This document shows, piece after piece, positions 1 through 7,556 of a stretch of 38,801 bases of DNA. The DNA comes from Anaerolineales bacterium (lineage in GTDB: Bacteria; Chloroflexota; Anaerolineae; Anaerolineales; UBA4823). The notes beneath the pieces are model-generated. The model did no database searches. It was not told the origin of the DNA and worked only from the letters and a program-made list of their open reading frames with translations. The stretch spans positions 88,284-127,084 of the forward strand of contig CP070639.1 in assembly GCA_020354045.1 (NCBI GenBank). Reading direction: 5' to 3'. Every line of letters starts with the position of its first letter. Within the stretch, counting starts at the first letter, position 1. The position numbers were made by a program, and so were the translations under genes.

Positions 1-43
1 TTGTTCCCAAAAGAATCATGCTGATCAAGGCTATTCTCTTCAT
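1..43 (-). CDS. N-terminus of a probable exported protein (partial, runs off the left edge)
   Basis: Reading leftwards, an ATG at 43-41 is preceded by a strong ribosome binding site (AGGAGG, complement of 53-58) at normal spacing. The 14 visible codons read MKRIALISMILLGT: a positively charged start followed by a hydrophobic run, as in a signal peptide or membrane anchor. Nothing more of the protein is visible, so function is unknown. The call rests on the ribosome binding site and the hydrophobic start only. Confidence 0.45.
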   Translation of the reverse strand, partial: MKRIALISMILLGT

Positions 44-107
44 GTTCGGATCCCTCCTGGTGACACGGCCAAGTATTGGGTGTTCAGCGCATGAACTCCT
101 TTGAATC

Positions 108-134
108 AAAAAAGACGCTGAATTGTTTTCAGCG
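108..134 (-). terminator. Rho-independent terminator (minus strand)
   Basis: A perfect 7-bp inverted repeat (CGCTGAA at 116-122, TTCAGCG at 128-134, loop TTGTT) is followed on the minus strand by a run of six T (complement of 108-113). One mismatch further out the stem extends to about 11 bp. It would stop leftward transcription from the ParB-like gene before the gene at the left edge. The plus-strand side is also T-rich, so it may work in both directions. The rest of 44-449 is AT-rich and shows no gene, tRNA or repeat that I can support. Confidence 0.6.
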
Positions 135-449
135 ACTTATTTTCACCGTGAGAGCCCCACTTACGATGAAATTAAGATTATTCAATTATATGGACAGTAT
201 ATAATCATTTAGATATTTGCAAGTGGCAATTAAGGCAAATTGCAAAAAATCCAGAATACACAGCGCGCCGTAAACCAATTGAATTAATCACCCTGTACGC
301 CCATGTACAACAAACAGCCCCCAGCAACTTTCAGGCAGGCGCATGATAAAATTAGACAGTTGAACAAAAAGCCCCGCGGTGTATCAGCACTCAGGGCACG
401 GCCAAGCCGGTGCGATCGACTTGATATTAAGTTTATTGTTTATTGATAG

Positions 450-1292
450 TCATTCGTCGAATAAAAAAGTTGCTTCCGCATAGTAGCGTACGCCTTTGTT
501 TGCCAGGCGCTCCTGCAGCCATTTTTGCAGCTGCGCATTTTTTTCTTCCAGGCCGGTATTTTTACTTAGCTCAGCTAAAGGGTAGTTGACATGCAGGGCC
601 CGGGGAGAGATGGTGAAGCGGGTAGTGCCGGTTGGGAGCAGATAGCCGGCTCCCGCCAGGTACATGACCTCTTCGATCCTGAAGCGAGGGAAGATCACCA
701 GGCCGGTTAGCTGGGGATACAGTTTTCTCAACGCCTCCACGTCCTGCAGGTTGGTGCGGTCCAGGCGGGCTTGATCTTTGTAACGGTCCACGAAAGTGTT
801 TAGAAAATTGAGGCGAGTGATTAAATCACTGGTGGGTGGGTAAATTGTGTAAGCCTCCCCATCTGGCAGGCAATATCTAGCTAAAGGTTGCTTATTCACC
901 AGCTCCAAACCTGAGTTTGTATTTTTGTCAGGCACAACATCGATATAAGGAATGCCAGTTACGCTTTGTTGGAAGTCTCCTGGAGCGAGCTCCCAAAGCA
1001 CATGATTCCAGGGATTCAGCGCCAGACCAGGGTCGTCGGGCTCAACTACCTGTGCCAGGATATGGACCAGTCCCAACTGCTGCATGACCAGGGTGCGGTG
1101 GGCGCCGTCCAAAACCAGATAGCGACCGGTGCGGTCGTGCAGCGGCGAGACGATGGGAGGGTTGCGCAAAACCCCACTGGTGCGCACGTTCTCCAACAGG
1201 TGCGGTGAACGCTGCTGGTCATGCTGCTCATGAAGCAACATTTTATCCACAGGCAGGATGGCAAGCAGAGGTAGATCGCGAATTTTGGTCAT
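450..1292 (-). CDS. ParB/sulfiredoxin-fold protein, SbnI/SerK-like
   Basis: A 280-residue protein whose first 90 residues match the ParB N-terminal/sulfiredoxin fold. They contain an opening LPVDKMLLHEQHD-type segment, then a strand-helix unit ending in a DGAHR motif (about residues 62-66). That motif corresponds to the catalytic or nucleotide-binding DGxHR of this superfamily. Length and N-terminal pattern fit the SbnI/TK0378 group, known as ATP- or ADP-dependent free-serine kinases, better than chromosome-partition ParB: there is no helix-turn-helix DNA-binding domain and no neighbouring parA. The C-terminal 190 residues are not recognised. The gene stands alone between two terminators, downstream of degV. 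The start is an ATG with only a weak ribosome binding site. Function as a small-molecule kinase is inference; a nucleotide-dependent regulator is equally possible. Confidence 0.6.
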   Translation of the reverse strand: MTKIRDLPLLAILPVDKMLLHEQHDQQRSPHLLENVRTSGVLRNPPIVSPLHDRTGRYLVLDGAHRTLVMQQLGLVHILAQVVEPDDPGLALNPWNHVLWELAPGDFQQSVTGIPYIDVVPDKNTNSGLELVNKQPLARYCLPDGEAYTIYPPTSDLITRLNFLNTFVDRYKDQARLDRTNLQDVEALRKLYPQLTGLVIFPRFRIEEVMYLAGAGYLLPTGTTRFTISPRALHVNYPLAELSKNTGLEEKNAQLQKWLQERLANKGVRYYAEATFLFDE

Positions 1293-1342
1293 TCAGCCAG
1301 GCGGTTTCCCCACGATAGGATCCTTTGCGGAAATTGAGCCTA

Positions 1343-1348
1343 ATTATA
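1343..1348 (-). promoter_or_regulatory. Candidate -10 element for the ParB-like gene
   Basis: The minus strand carries a perfect TATAAT (complement of 1343-1348), about 50 bases upstream of the ParB-like start and just after the degV terminator. No good -35 hexamer is seen at 16-18 bp, so this is a weak call. Confidence 0.3.
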
Positions 1349-1410
1349 TCCTAACGAGTGGGGGTCTATACGATCTCGGTAAGCCCGGATTAAGTGCTGG
1401 AGTGATGCGC

Positions 1411-1454
1411 AAACAAGATAAGACACCTGTTGCAGTGTTTATGCAACAGGTGTC
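1411..1454 (-). terminator. Rho-independent terminator of degV
   Basis: A perfect 13-bp stem (1422-1434 with 1442-1454) with a 7-base loop is followed on the minus strand by the T-rich stretch TTATCTTGTTT (complement of 1411-1421). It lies about 65 bases past the degV stop codon and separates it from the ParB-like gene. Confidence 0.75.
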
Positions 1455-1517
1455 AAAAAGCTGCTCACGCTTTGTGGGTTGGGTGTTTGGGGATTGCCAC
1501 ACCGCTCTGGTGAGCGA

Positions 1518-2366
1518 CTACATACCAGCCATGAAGGCCAGCCCGACGGTCCCCGGGCCGGCATGCGTGCCAACAGCTGGACTGACCTCTGAAAAGACGC
1601 TTTCAACAGATTGGATCCTCTCGGTGGCCATGGAGAGCAGTTCCCTGGCATCGTCATAGGCATTGGCGTGCAAGGTTGCCAGACGAACGGGGGATTTTCC
1701 AGCAGTTCGTTCTTCGAGCAGCTCAACCAGACGCTGCATAGATTTTTTGCGCGTGCGTACTTGTTCTAGAGCCTCAATACTCCCGTCCCGCAATTCCAGG
1801 AGGGGTTTAATTTTCAAGGCTGTCCCGAGGAAGCGCTTGCCACCGCCAATGCGCCCACCGCGATGTAAAAACTCGAGCGTATCCACAGCAAAGATGACCC
1901 CCGTGTGGTTAGAGGCTTTTTGTGCAATTTGCACCAACTCAGCCATATTGGCACCCTCATCTCGAGCCTTGGCGACAGACAAAACCTGGAAGCCCAGTGC
2001 CATGGCGACCGCCCGGGAGTCTACGATCTCAATGGGTGCGTTGGAGAACATTTCGCGAGCCTGGATGGCGGAATTCATCGTGCCGGAGAGCTTATCCGAG
2101 ATGACGATGGTCAGGATTTCGTAATCTTCTTCCAAGAGGCGCCTGTATATTTTTTCAAAGGAGGCAATGGTCGCCTGTGATGTGGATGGCATTACAGAGG
2201 CTTTGGATAAACGCTCGTAAAATTCAATGGGCTGGATATCGACTCCATCTTCATAGGTTTTATCCCCCCAAATTACAACCTGGGGTGCCACATTAAGTTT
2301 GTATTTCTCTACTAGATCTTTGGGGATATACGCGGTGCTATCGGTGACAAGCGCAATTTTGGACAT
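1518..2366 (-). CDS. degV: DegV family fatty-acid-binding protein
   Basis: The 282-residue length is typical of DegV proteins. The N-terminus reads MSKIALVTDSTAYIP, the hallmark VTDSTA strand-loop. A TSQAT motif around residue 62, the IVDSR segment near residue 135 and the FLHRGGRIGG motif near residue 168 are all family signatures. DegV proteins bind a fatty acid in a cleft between two domains. FakB members hand it to the kinase FakA for phosphorylation and entry into phospholipids; no fakA is in view, so the partner is unknown. A very strong ribosome binding site (AGGAGGAGGT) sits directly before the ATG. The gene is divergent from ffh, with a 148-bp shared upstream region, and has its own terminator. 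Family call is firm; FakB activity is inferred. Confidence 0.92.
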   Translation of the reverse strand: MSKIALVTDSTAYIPKDLVEKYKLNVAPQVVIWGDKTYEDGVDIQPIEFYERLSKASVMPSTSQATIASFEKIYRRLLEEDYEILTIVISDKLSGTMNSAIQAREMFSNAPIEIVDSRAVAMALGFQVLSVAKARDEGANMAELVQIAQKASNHTGVIFAVDTLEFLHRGGRIGGGKRFLGTALKIKPLLELRDGSIEALEQVRTRKKSMQRLVELLEERTAGKSPVRLATLHANAYDDARELLSMATERIQSVESVFSEVSPAVGTHAGPGTVGLAFMAGM

Positions 2367-2413
2367 ACCTCCTCCTTGTATTGCTGAGATAGATAGAAAT
2401 ATCTTGTTTAAGC

Positions 2414-2422
2414 ATAATAGCA
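2414..2422 (-). promoter_or_regulatory. Candidate extended -10 promoter for degV
   Basis: On the minus strand TGCTATTAT (complement of 2414-2422) is an extended -10 element: TGn followed by a 5-of-6 match to TATAAT. It lies about 48 bases before the degV ATG. No clear -35 is present, which is usual for extended -10 promoters. Confidence 0.4.
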
Positions 2423-2477
2423 GCTACAAACTGTTAAAACCCGCGTGGGGTCTCAAAGTTACGAGAATAAATACTCC

Positions 2478-2506
2478 TTGACGCTGGATTGCTTCCATAC
2501 TAAAAT
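2478..2506 (+). promoter_or_regulatory. Sigma-70 promoter of ffh, predicted leaderless
   Basis: TTGACG at 2478-2483 and TAAAAT at 2501-2506 are separated by exactly 17 bp. Only eight bases lie between the -10 and the ffh ATG at 2515, so transcription should begin at or within about two bases of the start codon. No ribosome binding site precedes the ATG, which agrees with leaderless initiation. Confidence 0.7.
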
Positions 2507-2514
2507 GCAGTGCT

Positions 2515-3837
2515 ATGTTTGAGAATCTGACAGAGCGACTGGATAATGTATTTAAACAGTTGCGCAGGCGCGGTAAGCTATCTGAAAAAGATGTAGACCT
2601 CGCGATGCGTGAAGTGCGCCTGGCTTTGCTGGAGGCGGATGTTAACTACGCTGTGGTCAAGGATTTTGTAGGTCGCGTGCGTGAACGCTCGGTAGGACAT
2701 GAGGTGTCTCGAGCACTGAATCCTGGACAACAGGTGGTTAAGATCGTCAATGAAGAATTGATCTCCACGCTTGGGTCCCCCGATCGCTTAAATCTTTCGG
2801 GGCCAAAACCAAGGGTTCTAATGCTGGTAGGATTGCAAGGCTCAGGTAAAACGACCGCCGCAGGAAAGCTGAGCCGTTTGTTGCGCTCCCAGGGCGAGCG
2901 AGTGTTAATGGTGGCCTGCGACCCGTACCGACCAGCAGCTGTGCGCCAGCTTGAAACCTTGGGGGAAAGGTTGAACATTCCAGTCCATTTCGAAGCCGGA
3001 ATTAAACCGCCGGAATTGGCTGCCCGGGCTTATGACAAGGCGCAAAAGGGCGGCTACACCGTGATCATCCTGGATACAGCCGGTCGCTCACAACTGGATA
3101 ACGAGCTGATGGATGAATTGCGCGCCATCCAGAAACGGGTGAGCACCGCGGAAACCTTGCTGGTGGTAGATGCCATGATCGGTCAAGAGGCGGTTAATAT
3201 CGCCGGCGGCTTTGGCGAGACAGTGCCATTGACCGGATTAATATTGACCAAGATGGATGGTGATGCACGCGGCGGTGCGGCCATATCCATTCGCTCGGTA
3301 ACCGGAGTTCCGATCAAGTTCCTGGGTACCGGTGAGAGTCTGGAGGCGATTGAGGCTTTCGACCCTGGTCGCCTGGCTGCGCGCATTTTGGGCATGGGTG
3401 ACATGATCGGCTTGATTGAACGAGCCGAGGCAGCTTTTGACCAGGAAGAAGCTCAAAAACAAGCGGAAAAACTTATTTCTGGCGAATTTACCTTGCAGGA
3501 TTTTGCTGATCAACTGCGACAACTGCGCAAATTAGGACCATTAGGGCAGATCCTGGAAATGATGCCCGGTGGAATGGGTCAGATGGCACGCCAGATCAAC
3601 CCACATGAAGCTGAAAACCAGCTGAAAATGACGGAAGCCATTATCAATTCGATGACCAAGCTGGAGCGCAACAAGCCTGACGTACTGAATGCCAGCCGCA
3701 GGCGGCGGATCGCACGAGGCTCGGGAACCGAAGTGCAGGATGTTAACCGTCTGATCAAACAATACCGGGAAGCGCAACGCCTGTTTAAAACTTTGAAAAA
3801 ATCAGGCCGGCGTGGAATACCACAATTATTTGGATGA
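2515..3837 (+). CDS. ffh: Signal recognition particle GTPase Ffh
   Basis: A 440-residue SRP54-family protein. It binds 4.5S RNA and signal sequences and delivers ribosomes to the membrane receptor FtsY. The N domain covers about residues 1-90. The G domain carries GLQGSGKTT (106-114), DTAGR (187-191) and TKMDGD (245-250). The M domain after about residue 300 contains a methionine-rich loop (MPGGMGQM) and the RNA-binding RRRRIARGSG segment. The protein is full length and no key motif is missing. The start has no ribosome binding site and appears leaderless (see promoter). It heads a plus-strand run with rpsP, khpA and rimM, a grouping seen in many bacteria. Identification is secure. Confidence 0.97.
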   Translation: MFENLTERLDNVFKQLRRRGKLSEKDVDLAMREVRLALLEADVNYAVVKDFVGRVRERSVGHEVSRALNPGQQVVKIVNEELISTLGSPDRLNLSGPKPRVLMLVGLQGSGKTTAAGKLSRLLRSQGERVLMVACDPYRPAAVRQLETLGERLNIPVHFEAGIKPPELAARAYDKAQKGGYTVIILDTAGRSQLDNELMDELRAIQKRVSTAETLLVVDAMIGQEAVNIAGGFGETVPLTGLILTKMDGDARGGAAISIRSVTGVPIKFLGTGESLEAIEAFDPGRLAARILGMGDMIGLIERAEAAFDQEEAQKQAEKLISGEFTLQDFADQLRQLRKLGPLGQILEMMPGGMGQMARQINPHEAENQLKMTEAIINSMTKLERNKPDVLNASRRRRIARGSGTEVQDVNRLIKQYREAQRLFKTLKKSGRRGIPQLFG

Positions 3838-3957
3838 GGTGATCCAAACGTTGGCTTGCCCGTCCCAGACAGTGTGATGCGTATCCTTCAACGCACCCTC
3901 TCGCATTGTCGCCAGACTGGCAAATAGATTAACTAACAAAACTAAGGAGAAAGATAA

Positions 3958-4296
3958 ATGGTTCGAATTCGTTTGCGACGTATAGGTGCGAAGGGGCAAC
4001 CCAGTTACCGCATTGTGGCTGCGGATAAGGAAAGCCCCCGCGATGGTCGCTTTTTAGAAATCCTGGGTTTTTATAACCCACGTACTGATCCAGCCACGAT
4101 CCAGCTCAATGAAGAGCGGATTTACGATTGGATGAGCAAAGGTGCTCAACCGAGTGATTCGGTAGCGAAGCTTTTCAAATCGTCTGGATTACTAGATCGG
4201 TATGAACGTTTCAAGCAGGGTGAGGCGGTTGAAACACTCATGGAAGAAGCTGCTGAGGCGGAAGCAGCCCGGAATATAACCGTAAAAACACGCTAG
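3958..4296 (+). CDS. rpsP: 30S ribosomal protein S16
   Basis: A 112-residue protein beginning MVRIRLRRIGAKGQPSYRIV, with the following DGRFLEILGFYNPRT segment, both diagnostic of S16. S16 binds 16S rRNA and helps assemble the 30S body. The C-terminus has a short Glu/Ala-rich extension beyond the core of about 85 residues. AAGGAG lies eight bases before the ATG. The 120 bases between ffh and this gene show no clear terminator or promoter, so co-transcription with ffh is likely. Confidence 0.97.
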   Translation: MVRIRLRRIGAKGQPSYRIVAADKESPRDGRFLEILGFYNPRTDPATIQLNEERIYDWMSKGAQPSDSVAKLFKSSGLLDRYERFKQGEAVETLMEEAAEAEAARNITVKTR

Positions 4297-4312
4297 GACG
4301 CCTCGCCCATGA

Positions 4313-4350
4313 CTAAGTAGACCCACCCGTACGGTAGTGGTTTTACTTAG
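4313..4350 (+). other. Intercistronic stem-loop between rpsP and khpA
   Basis: CTAAGTA at 4313-4319 pairs perfectly with TACTTAG at 4344-4350. Between them, further imperfect pairing (ACC at 4321-4323 with GGT at 4339-4341) and the palindrome CCGTACGG (4327-4334) extend the structure. It ends immediately before the khpA ribosome binding site (GGGAGG) and has no T tract, so it is not a classical terminator. A role in mRNA processing or in setting khpA translation is inference. Confidence 0.4.
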
Positions 4351-4363
4351 CGGGAGGTTACCC

Positions 4364-4600
4364 TTGAAAGAATTAATTGAGTTCATTGCCAATTCACTGG
4401 TCGACGATCCAACCCAGGTGTATGTCACCCAAATCCAGCGCGGAGTATCTCATAACCTGCGATTGCATGTGGCTAAGGAAGATATGGGGCGCGTGATCGG
4501 AAGAAAAGGGCGCGTGGCGAATGCGATGCGTGTACTTTTACGGGTGGCAGCCGCAAAGGAAGGAAAACGAGCAAAATTGGATATTGAAGAACCGAGATAA
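4364..4600 (+). CDS. khpA: KH-domain RNA-binding protein KhpA
   Basis: A 78-residue single KH domain starting MKELIEFIANSLVDDP, as in KhpA (YlqC) proteins, with the GXXG RNA-binding loop as IGRKGR around residues 46-51. KhpA binds RNA, often with KhpB/Jag, and affects cell division and small-RNA-linked regulation in other bacteria. The start chosen is the TTG at 4364 because GGGAGG lies six bases upstream and the N-terminus then aligns with the family. A GTG at 4337 would place the ribosome binding site inside the gene. The gene sits between rpsP and rimM, its standard location. Confidence 0.9.
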   Translation: MKELIEFIANSLVDDPTQVYVTQIQRGVSHNLRLHVAKEDMGRVIGRKGRVANAMRVLLRVAAAKEGKRAKLDIEEPR

Positions 4601-4603
4601 ATA

Positions 4604-5167
4604 ATGGGTAAAGGTTCTGAAACGTCTTATGAGCCCGCAGGCTCGCCGAAATTAGGCGAGCCTGCCTTTGTCGTAATTGGTAAGTTACTTCGCCCACATG
4701 GTCTGCACGGTGAATTGCTCATGCAGGTTTTGACGGATTACCCGGAGCGCATCAAACCAGGTCAAGAGGTTTATATTGGTGATGAACACCAGGTAATGCA
4801 TATTCGCCATTGTCGAGGACACCATACTGGACTGTTGATTGCCTTTGAGGGTTGCAACGATCCAGAGAGTGCCGGGACGCACCGCAACAGGATGGTATCA
4901 GTCGAGGCAAGCAGTATCCCTGAATTGCCAGAAGGTGAGTATTACCATCATCAAATGATTGGTTTGCAGGTCTTATTGGAAAATGGTGAACCATTGGGCA
5001 CGGTAACAGGGATCTTGGAGACCGGAGCGAATGATGTCTGCGTGGTACGCAGGGAAAACGGCCAGGAAATGCTCATCCCGATGATCGAGGCAGTCATCGT
5101 GAAAATTCAGCTGGCGTCGAGCGAGATGATCGTACGATTAATGCCAGGTTTGCTACCGGACGGGTAA
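4604..5167 (+). CDS. rimM: Ribosome maturation factor RimM
   Basis: A 187-residue protein with the RimM N-terminal beta-barrel (VIGKLLRPHGLHGELLM, about residues 24-40) and a C-terminal PRC-barrel domain (about 105-180, containing GTVTGILETGANDVCVV and a closing LIPMI segment). RimM helps fold the 3' part of 16S rRNA in 30S maturation and binds S19. About 20 residues precede the conserved core. The coding bases of this extension contain a perfect 11-bp hairpin. The ATG is three bases after the khpA stop, so the two are probably translationally coupled. trmD and rplS, which often follow rimM, are absent here. Confidence 0.94.
   Translation: MGKGSETSYEPAGSPKLGEPAFVVIGKLLRPHGLHGELLMQVLTDYPERIKPGQEVYIGDEHQVMHIRHCRGHHTGLLIAFEGCNDPESAGTHRNRMVSVEASSIPELPEGEYYHHQMIGLQVLLENGEPLGTVTGILETGANDVCVVRRENGQEMLIPMIEAVIVKIQLASSEMIVRLMPGLLPDG
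4637..4665 (+). other. GC-rich hairpin inside the 5' end of rimM
   Basis: GCAGGCTCGCC (4637-4647) and GGCGAGCCTGC (4655-4665) form a perfect 11-bp stem with a 7-base loop, within codons 12-21 of rimM. It is the strongest stem in this operon. It could slow or gate ribosomes entering rimM, or act as a weak terminator; only CCTTTG follows it, not a T run. Confidence 0.55.
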
Positions 5168-5186
5168 GCCTTCTGTCTAAACAGGT

Positions 5187-5216
5187 TTGACATGCGTGAA
5201 GCGCAGATGGTATTCT
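5187..5216 (+). promoter_or_regulatory. Promoter of dprA
   Basis: A perfect TTGACA (5187-5192) is followed 18 bp later by TATTCT (5211-5216), preceded by TGG as an extended -10. It lies in the 83-base gap between rimM and dprA, with a predicted leader of about 28 bases. Confidence 0.6.
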
Positions 5217-5250
5217 GGGTGCTGGTTACCTCTCAATTTGAGCGAAGGAC

Positions 5251-6375
5251 ATGGGGAAAGATTTAATCGAACCCAAAATCTATTGGGTAGGATTTAACTT
5301 AGTAAGAGGTATTGGTGCTGCTCGAATGCAGGCACTGATGGATCATTTTGGGGATGTTGGCCTGGCCTGGCATGCACCAGCTGATGCACTTAGAGCTGCT
5401 GGTCTTGGAACGAAAGTTGTGGAAAATTTTCTTCAAGTGCGCTCAAACGTGGATTTAGAGTTAGTTTGGCAGCAAATCCAGGCGAGAGGAATCAAGGTGG
5501 TGATTTCAGAAGAGGTGGAGTACCCAGTTCGGCTCAAAGAAATTGAACTGCCACCTCCGGTTTTATATGTCCAGGGTGATTTGCAGGCAGAGGATGAATG
5601 GGCAGTTGCGATCGTTGGCACCCGACGCCTGACAGCTTATGGACGCCAGGTAACCACAGAGATCGCCAGCATGCTTGCCAGAAGTGGAGTCAGCGTGGTG
5701 AGCGGTCTGGCACGCGGCATAGATGGAGTGGCGCACAAGGCAGCCTTGGAGGCAGGAGGGCGCACATTGGCTGTATTGGGCAGTGGGGTAGATCGAATCT
5801 ATCCTCCCGAACACCGTAAACTGGCTGGTGAGATCAGCCGATCAGGGGCATTGATCAGTGATTATGCCCCAGGTACACCTCCAGACGGTTTGAATTTCCC
5901 ACCACGAAACAGAATTATTGCTGGTTTGTCGCTGGCAGTTGTGGTGGTTGAAGCAGGTGAGAGCAGTGGAGCATTAATCACTGCTAAGTTCGCCGCAGAC
6001 CAGGGCAGGGAAGTATTTGCTGTACCGGGAAGTATTACTGCCCCGCAGAGCCAGGGGACCAATAAGCTGATCCAACAAGGAGCGTCTCCACTGTTGGATC
6101 CGGCTGAGGTGCTGGAAGCTCTAAACTTGAGGCGTGTGCACCAGTACCAGGCTGCAAGGAAGACATTACCTGCCGATGAGACAGAACTGAGACTGTTAAA
6201 TATGTTGAGCCAGGTACCAATGCACGTGGATGAGATCTCGAACCAGACAGACCTGCCGATCGAAATAGTCTCTGCTACACTCACCATGCTGGAGCTTAAA
6301 GGACTGGCCCGGCAGGTAGGAGGGATGAATTATATCGCCGTGCGCGAGCTGGAAGAAAATTATGGTGTAGAATAG
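5251..6375 (+). CDS. dprA: DNA-processing protein DprA
   Basis: A 374-residue DprA/Smf protein, the loader of RecA onto incoming single-stranded DNA in natural transformation. The N-terminal part (about 1-90) is the helix-hairpin-helix/SAM-like region. The Rossmann-like DprA core has GTRRLTAYG (from residue 123), SGLARGIDG (151-159), the VLGSGVDRIYPPEH loop and FPPRNRIIAGLS (216-227), all family signatures. The last 60 residues form the winged-helix domain common in bacterial DprA. A GAAGG ribosome binding site precedes the ATG. No other competence genes are in view, so use in transformation is not shown; the gene is also widespread in non-competent bacteria. Confidence 0.95.
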   Translation: MGKDLIEPKIYWVGFNLVRGIGAARMQALMDHFGDVGLAWHAPADALRAAGLGTKVVENFLQVRSNVDLELVWQQIQARGIKVVISEEVEYPVRLKEIELPPPVLYVQGDLQAEDEWAVAIVGTRRLTAYGRQVTTEIASMLARSGVSVVSGLARGIDGVAHKAALEAGGRTLAVLGSGVDRIYPPEHRKLAGEISRSGALISDYAPGTPPDGLNFPPRNRIIAGLSLAVVVVEAGESSGALITAKFAADQGREVFAVPGSITAPQSQGTNKLIQQGASPLLDPAEVLEALNLRRVHQYQAARKTLPADETELRLLNMLSQVPMHVDEISNQTDLPIEIVSATLTMLELKGLARQVGGMNYIAVRELEENYGVE

Positions 6376-6456
6376 CTCGCTGTAGTGCCTGAACTGGTTG
6401 AGTGAAAATACACTGATCTTGCTTCAGACCGATCGTTCAGATTTACCAGGTGAAAG

Positions 6457-7545
6457 ATGTATGAAAATTATTATGCCGTAATTATGGCTGGTGGAACCGG
6501 TACGCGCCTTTGGCCGCTCTCACGCAAAGCGCGACCTAAACAAATGTTGAGGCTGCTCGATGAACGCAGCCTGTTCCAGATATCAGTGCAGCGACTGCAG
6601 GGCTTATTTCCCCCTGAGCGCATACTGGTTGTCACTGTGAGGGATCAGGCTGATGACTTGCGCGAGCAAAGCCCCTCCATTCCAAAAGAAAATTTTTTGC
6701 TAGAACCGATGCCACGTGGTACTGCGTCGGTCATAGGATTAGCTGGTATTGCTTTAAAACAACGTGACTCGCAAGCTGTGATGGCTGTACTCACCTCGGA
6801 TCATTTTATTGGCAATGAAGATGGATTTCGAAATTTGCTAGCAGCTGCCTACCATGGCGCTCAGGATGGCTTGCTGGTGACGCTAGGTATTACCCCATCT
6901 TTCCCAGCAACCGGGTACGGATATATCCAACAAGGCGATAAGATCGGTGAGTACCTGGGCAGGGAGATATTCCATGTGCTCAGCTTCAAGGAAAAGCCAG
7001 GTGAAGGACAGGCGAGAGAAATGTTGGAAACTGGCGACCATGCATGGAATTCCGGAATGTTTGTCTGGCGTATTGACCAAATATTGGATGAGTTTGCCAG
7101 ACAAATGCCTGAATTGAATAATCAATTGCGCGAGATAGCAGGGGCGTGGGATAGCTCTGCGAGAGTTGAGACTTTGGAACGGGTATGGCCTCAAATAAAG
7201 CCCGAGACAATCGACTACGGGATCATGGAAGGCGCTGAAAAGGTGGCAGTTATCCCTGCTGAAAACTTGAGGTGGAATGATGTGGGCAGCTGGGATTCAC
7301 TGTTTGAGGTCTTACCTGGAGATGCGCAAGGGAACATCGTCATCGGCGGGCAGCATATCGGTTTAGATACAAGCCAATCTCTGGTCTATATGGACGAGGA
7401 ACACCGCTTGATCGTAACGATCGGGGTAAACAACCTGGTTGTTGTGGATACAGGAGATGTATTACTGGTTTGCCATAAAGACCAAGCTCAAAGGGTTCGC
7501 CAAGTGGTTAGTCAGCTGAAGACCGAAGATAACAATTTTATTTAA
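6457..7545 (+). CDS. manC: Mannose-1-phosphate guanylyltransferase
   Basis: A 362-residue nucleotidyltransferase making GDP-mannose from GTP and mannose-1-phosphate. The signature AGGTGTRLWPLSRKARPKQ covers residues 11-29 and gives the nucleotide-binding loop and the catalytic Arg/Lys. FKEKPG (near residue 177) and WNSGMFVW (near 196) are substrate-binding motifs of this family. ENLRWNDVGSWDSL near residue 270 is specific for mannose-1-phosphate guanylyltransferases. It lacks the C-terminal phosphomannose isomerase domain of the longer bifunctional ManC/AlgA type. The product feeds exopolysaccharide, lipid-linked sugar or mannosylated osmolyte synthesis; no glycosyltransferases are nearby to decide which. 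topA follows after 11 bases. Confidence 0.93.
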   Translation: MYENYYAVIMAGGTGTRLWPLSRKARPKQMLRLLDERSLFQISVQRLQGLFPPERILVVTVRDQADDLREQSPSIPKENFLLEPMPRGTASVIGLAGIALKQRDSQAVMAVLTSDHFIGNEDGFRNLLAAAYHGAQDGLLVTLGITPSFPATGYGYIQQGDKIGEYLGREIFHVLSFKEKPGEGQAREMLETGDHAWNSGMFVWRIDQILDEFARQMPELNNQLREIAGAWDSSARVETLERVWPQIKPETIDYGIMEGAEKVAVIPAENLRWNDVGSWDSLFEVLPGDAQGNIVIGGQHIGLDTSQSLVYMDEEHRLIVTIGVNNLVVVDTGDVLLVCHKDQAQRVRQVVSQLKTEDNNFI

Positions 7546-7556
7546 TCTGGAGGTTA

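Noticed and set aside
44-449. tRNA or small RNA gene in the left intergenic region
   Set aside because: No cloverleaf or other convincing structure was found apart from the terminator at 108-134.
450-1292. Chromosome-partition ParB
   Set aside because: No helix-turn-helix region, no parA neighbour and no parS-like repeats nearby.
4637-4665. Terminator ending the khpA transcript
   Set aside because: It lies within the rimM reading frame and lacks a T run, so it is kept only as a hairpin.
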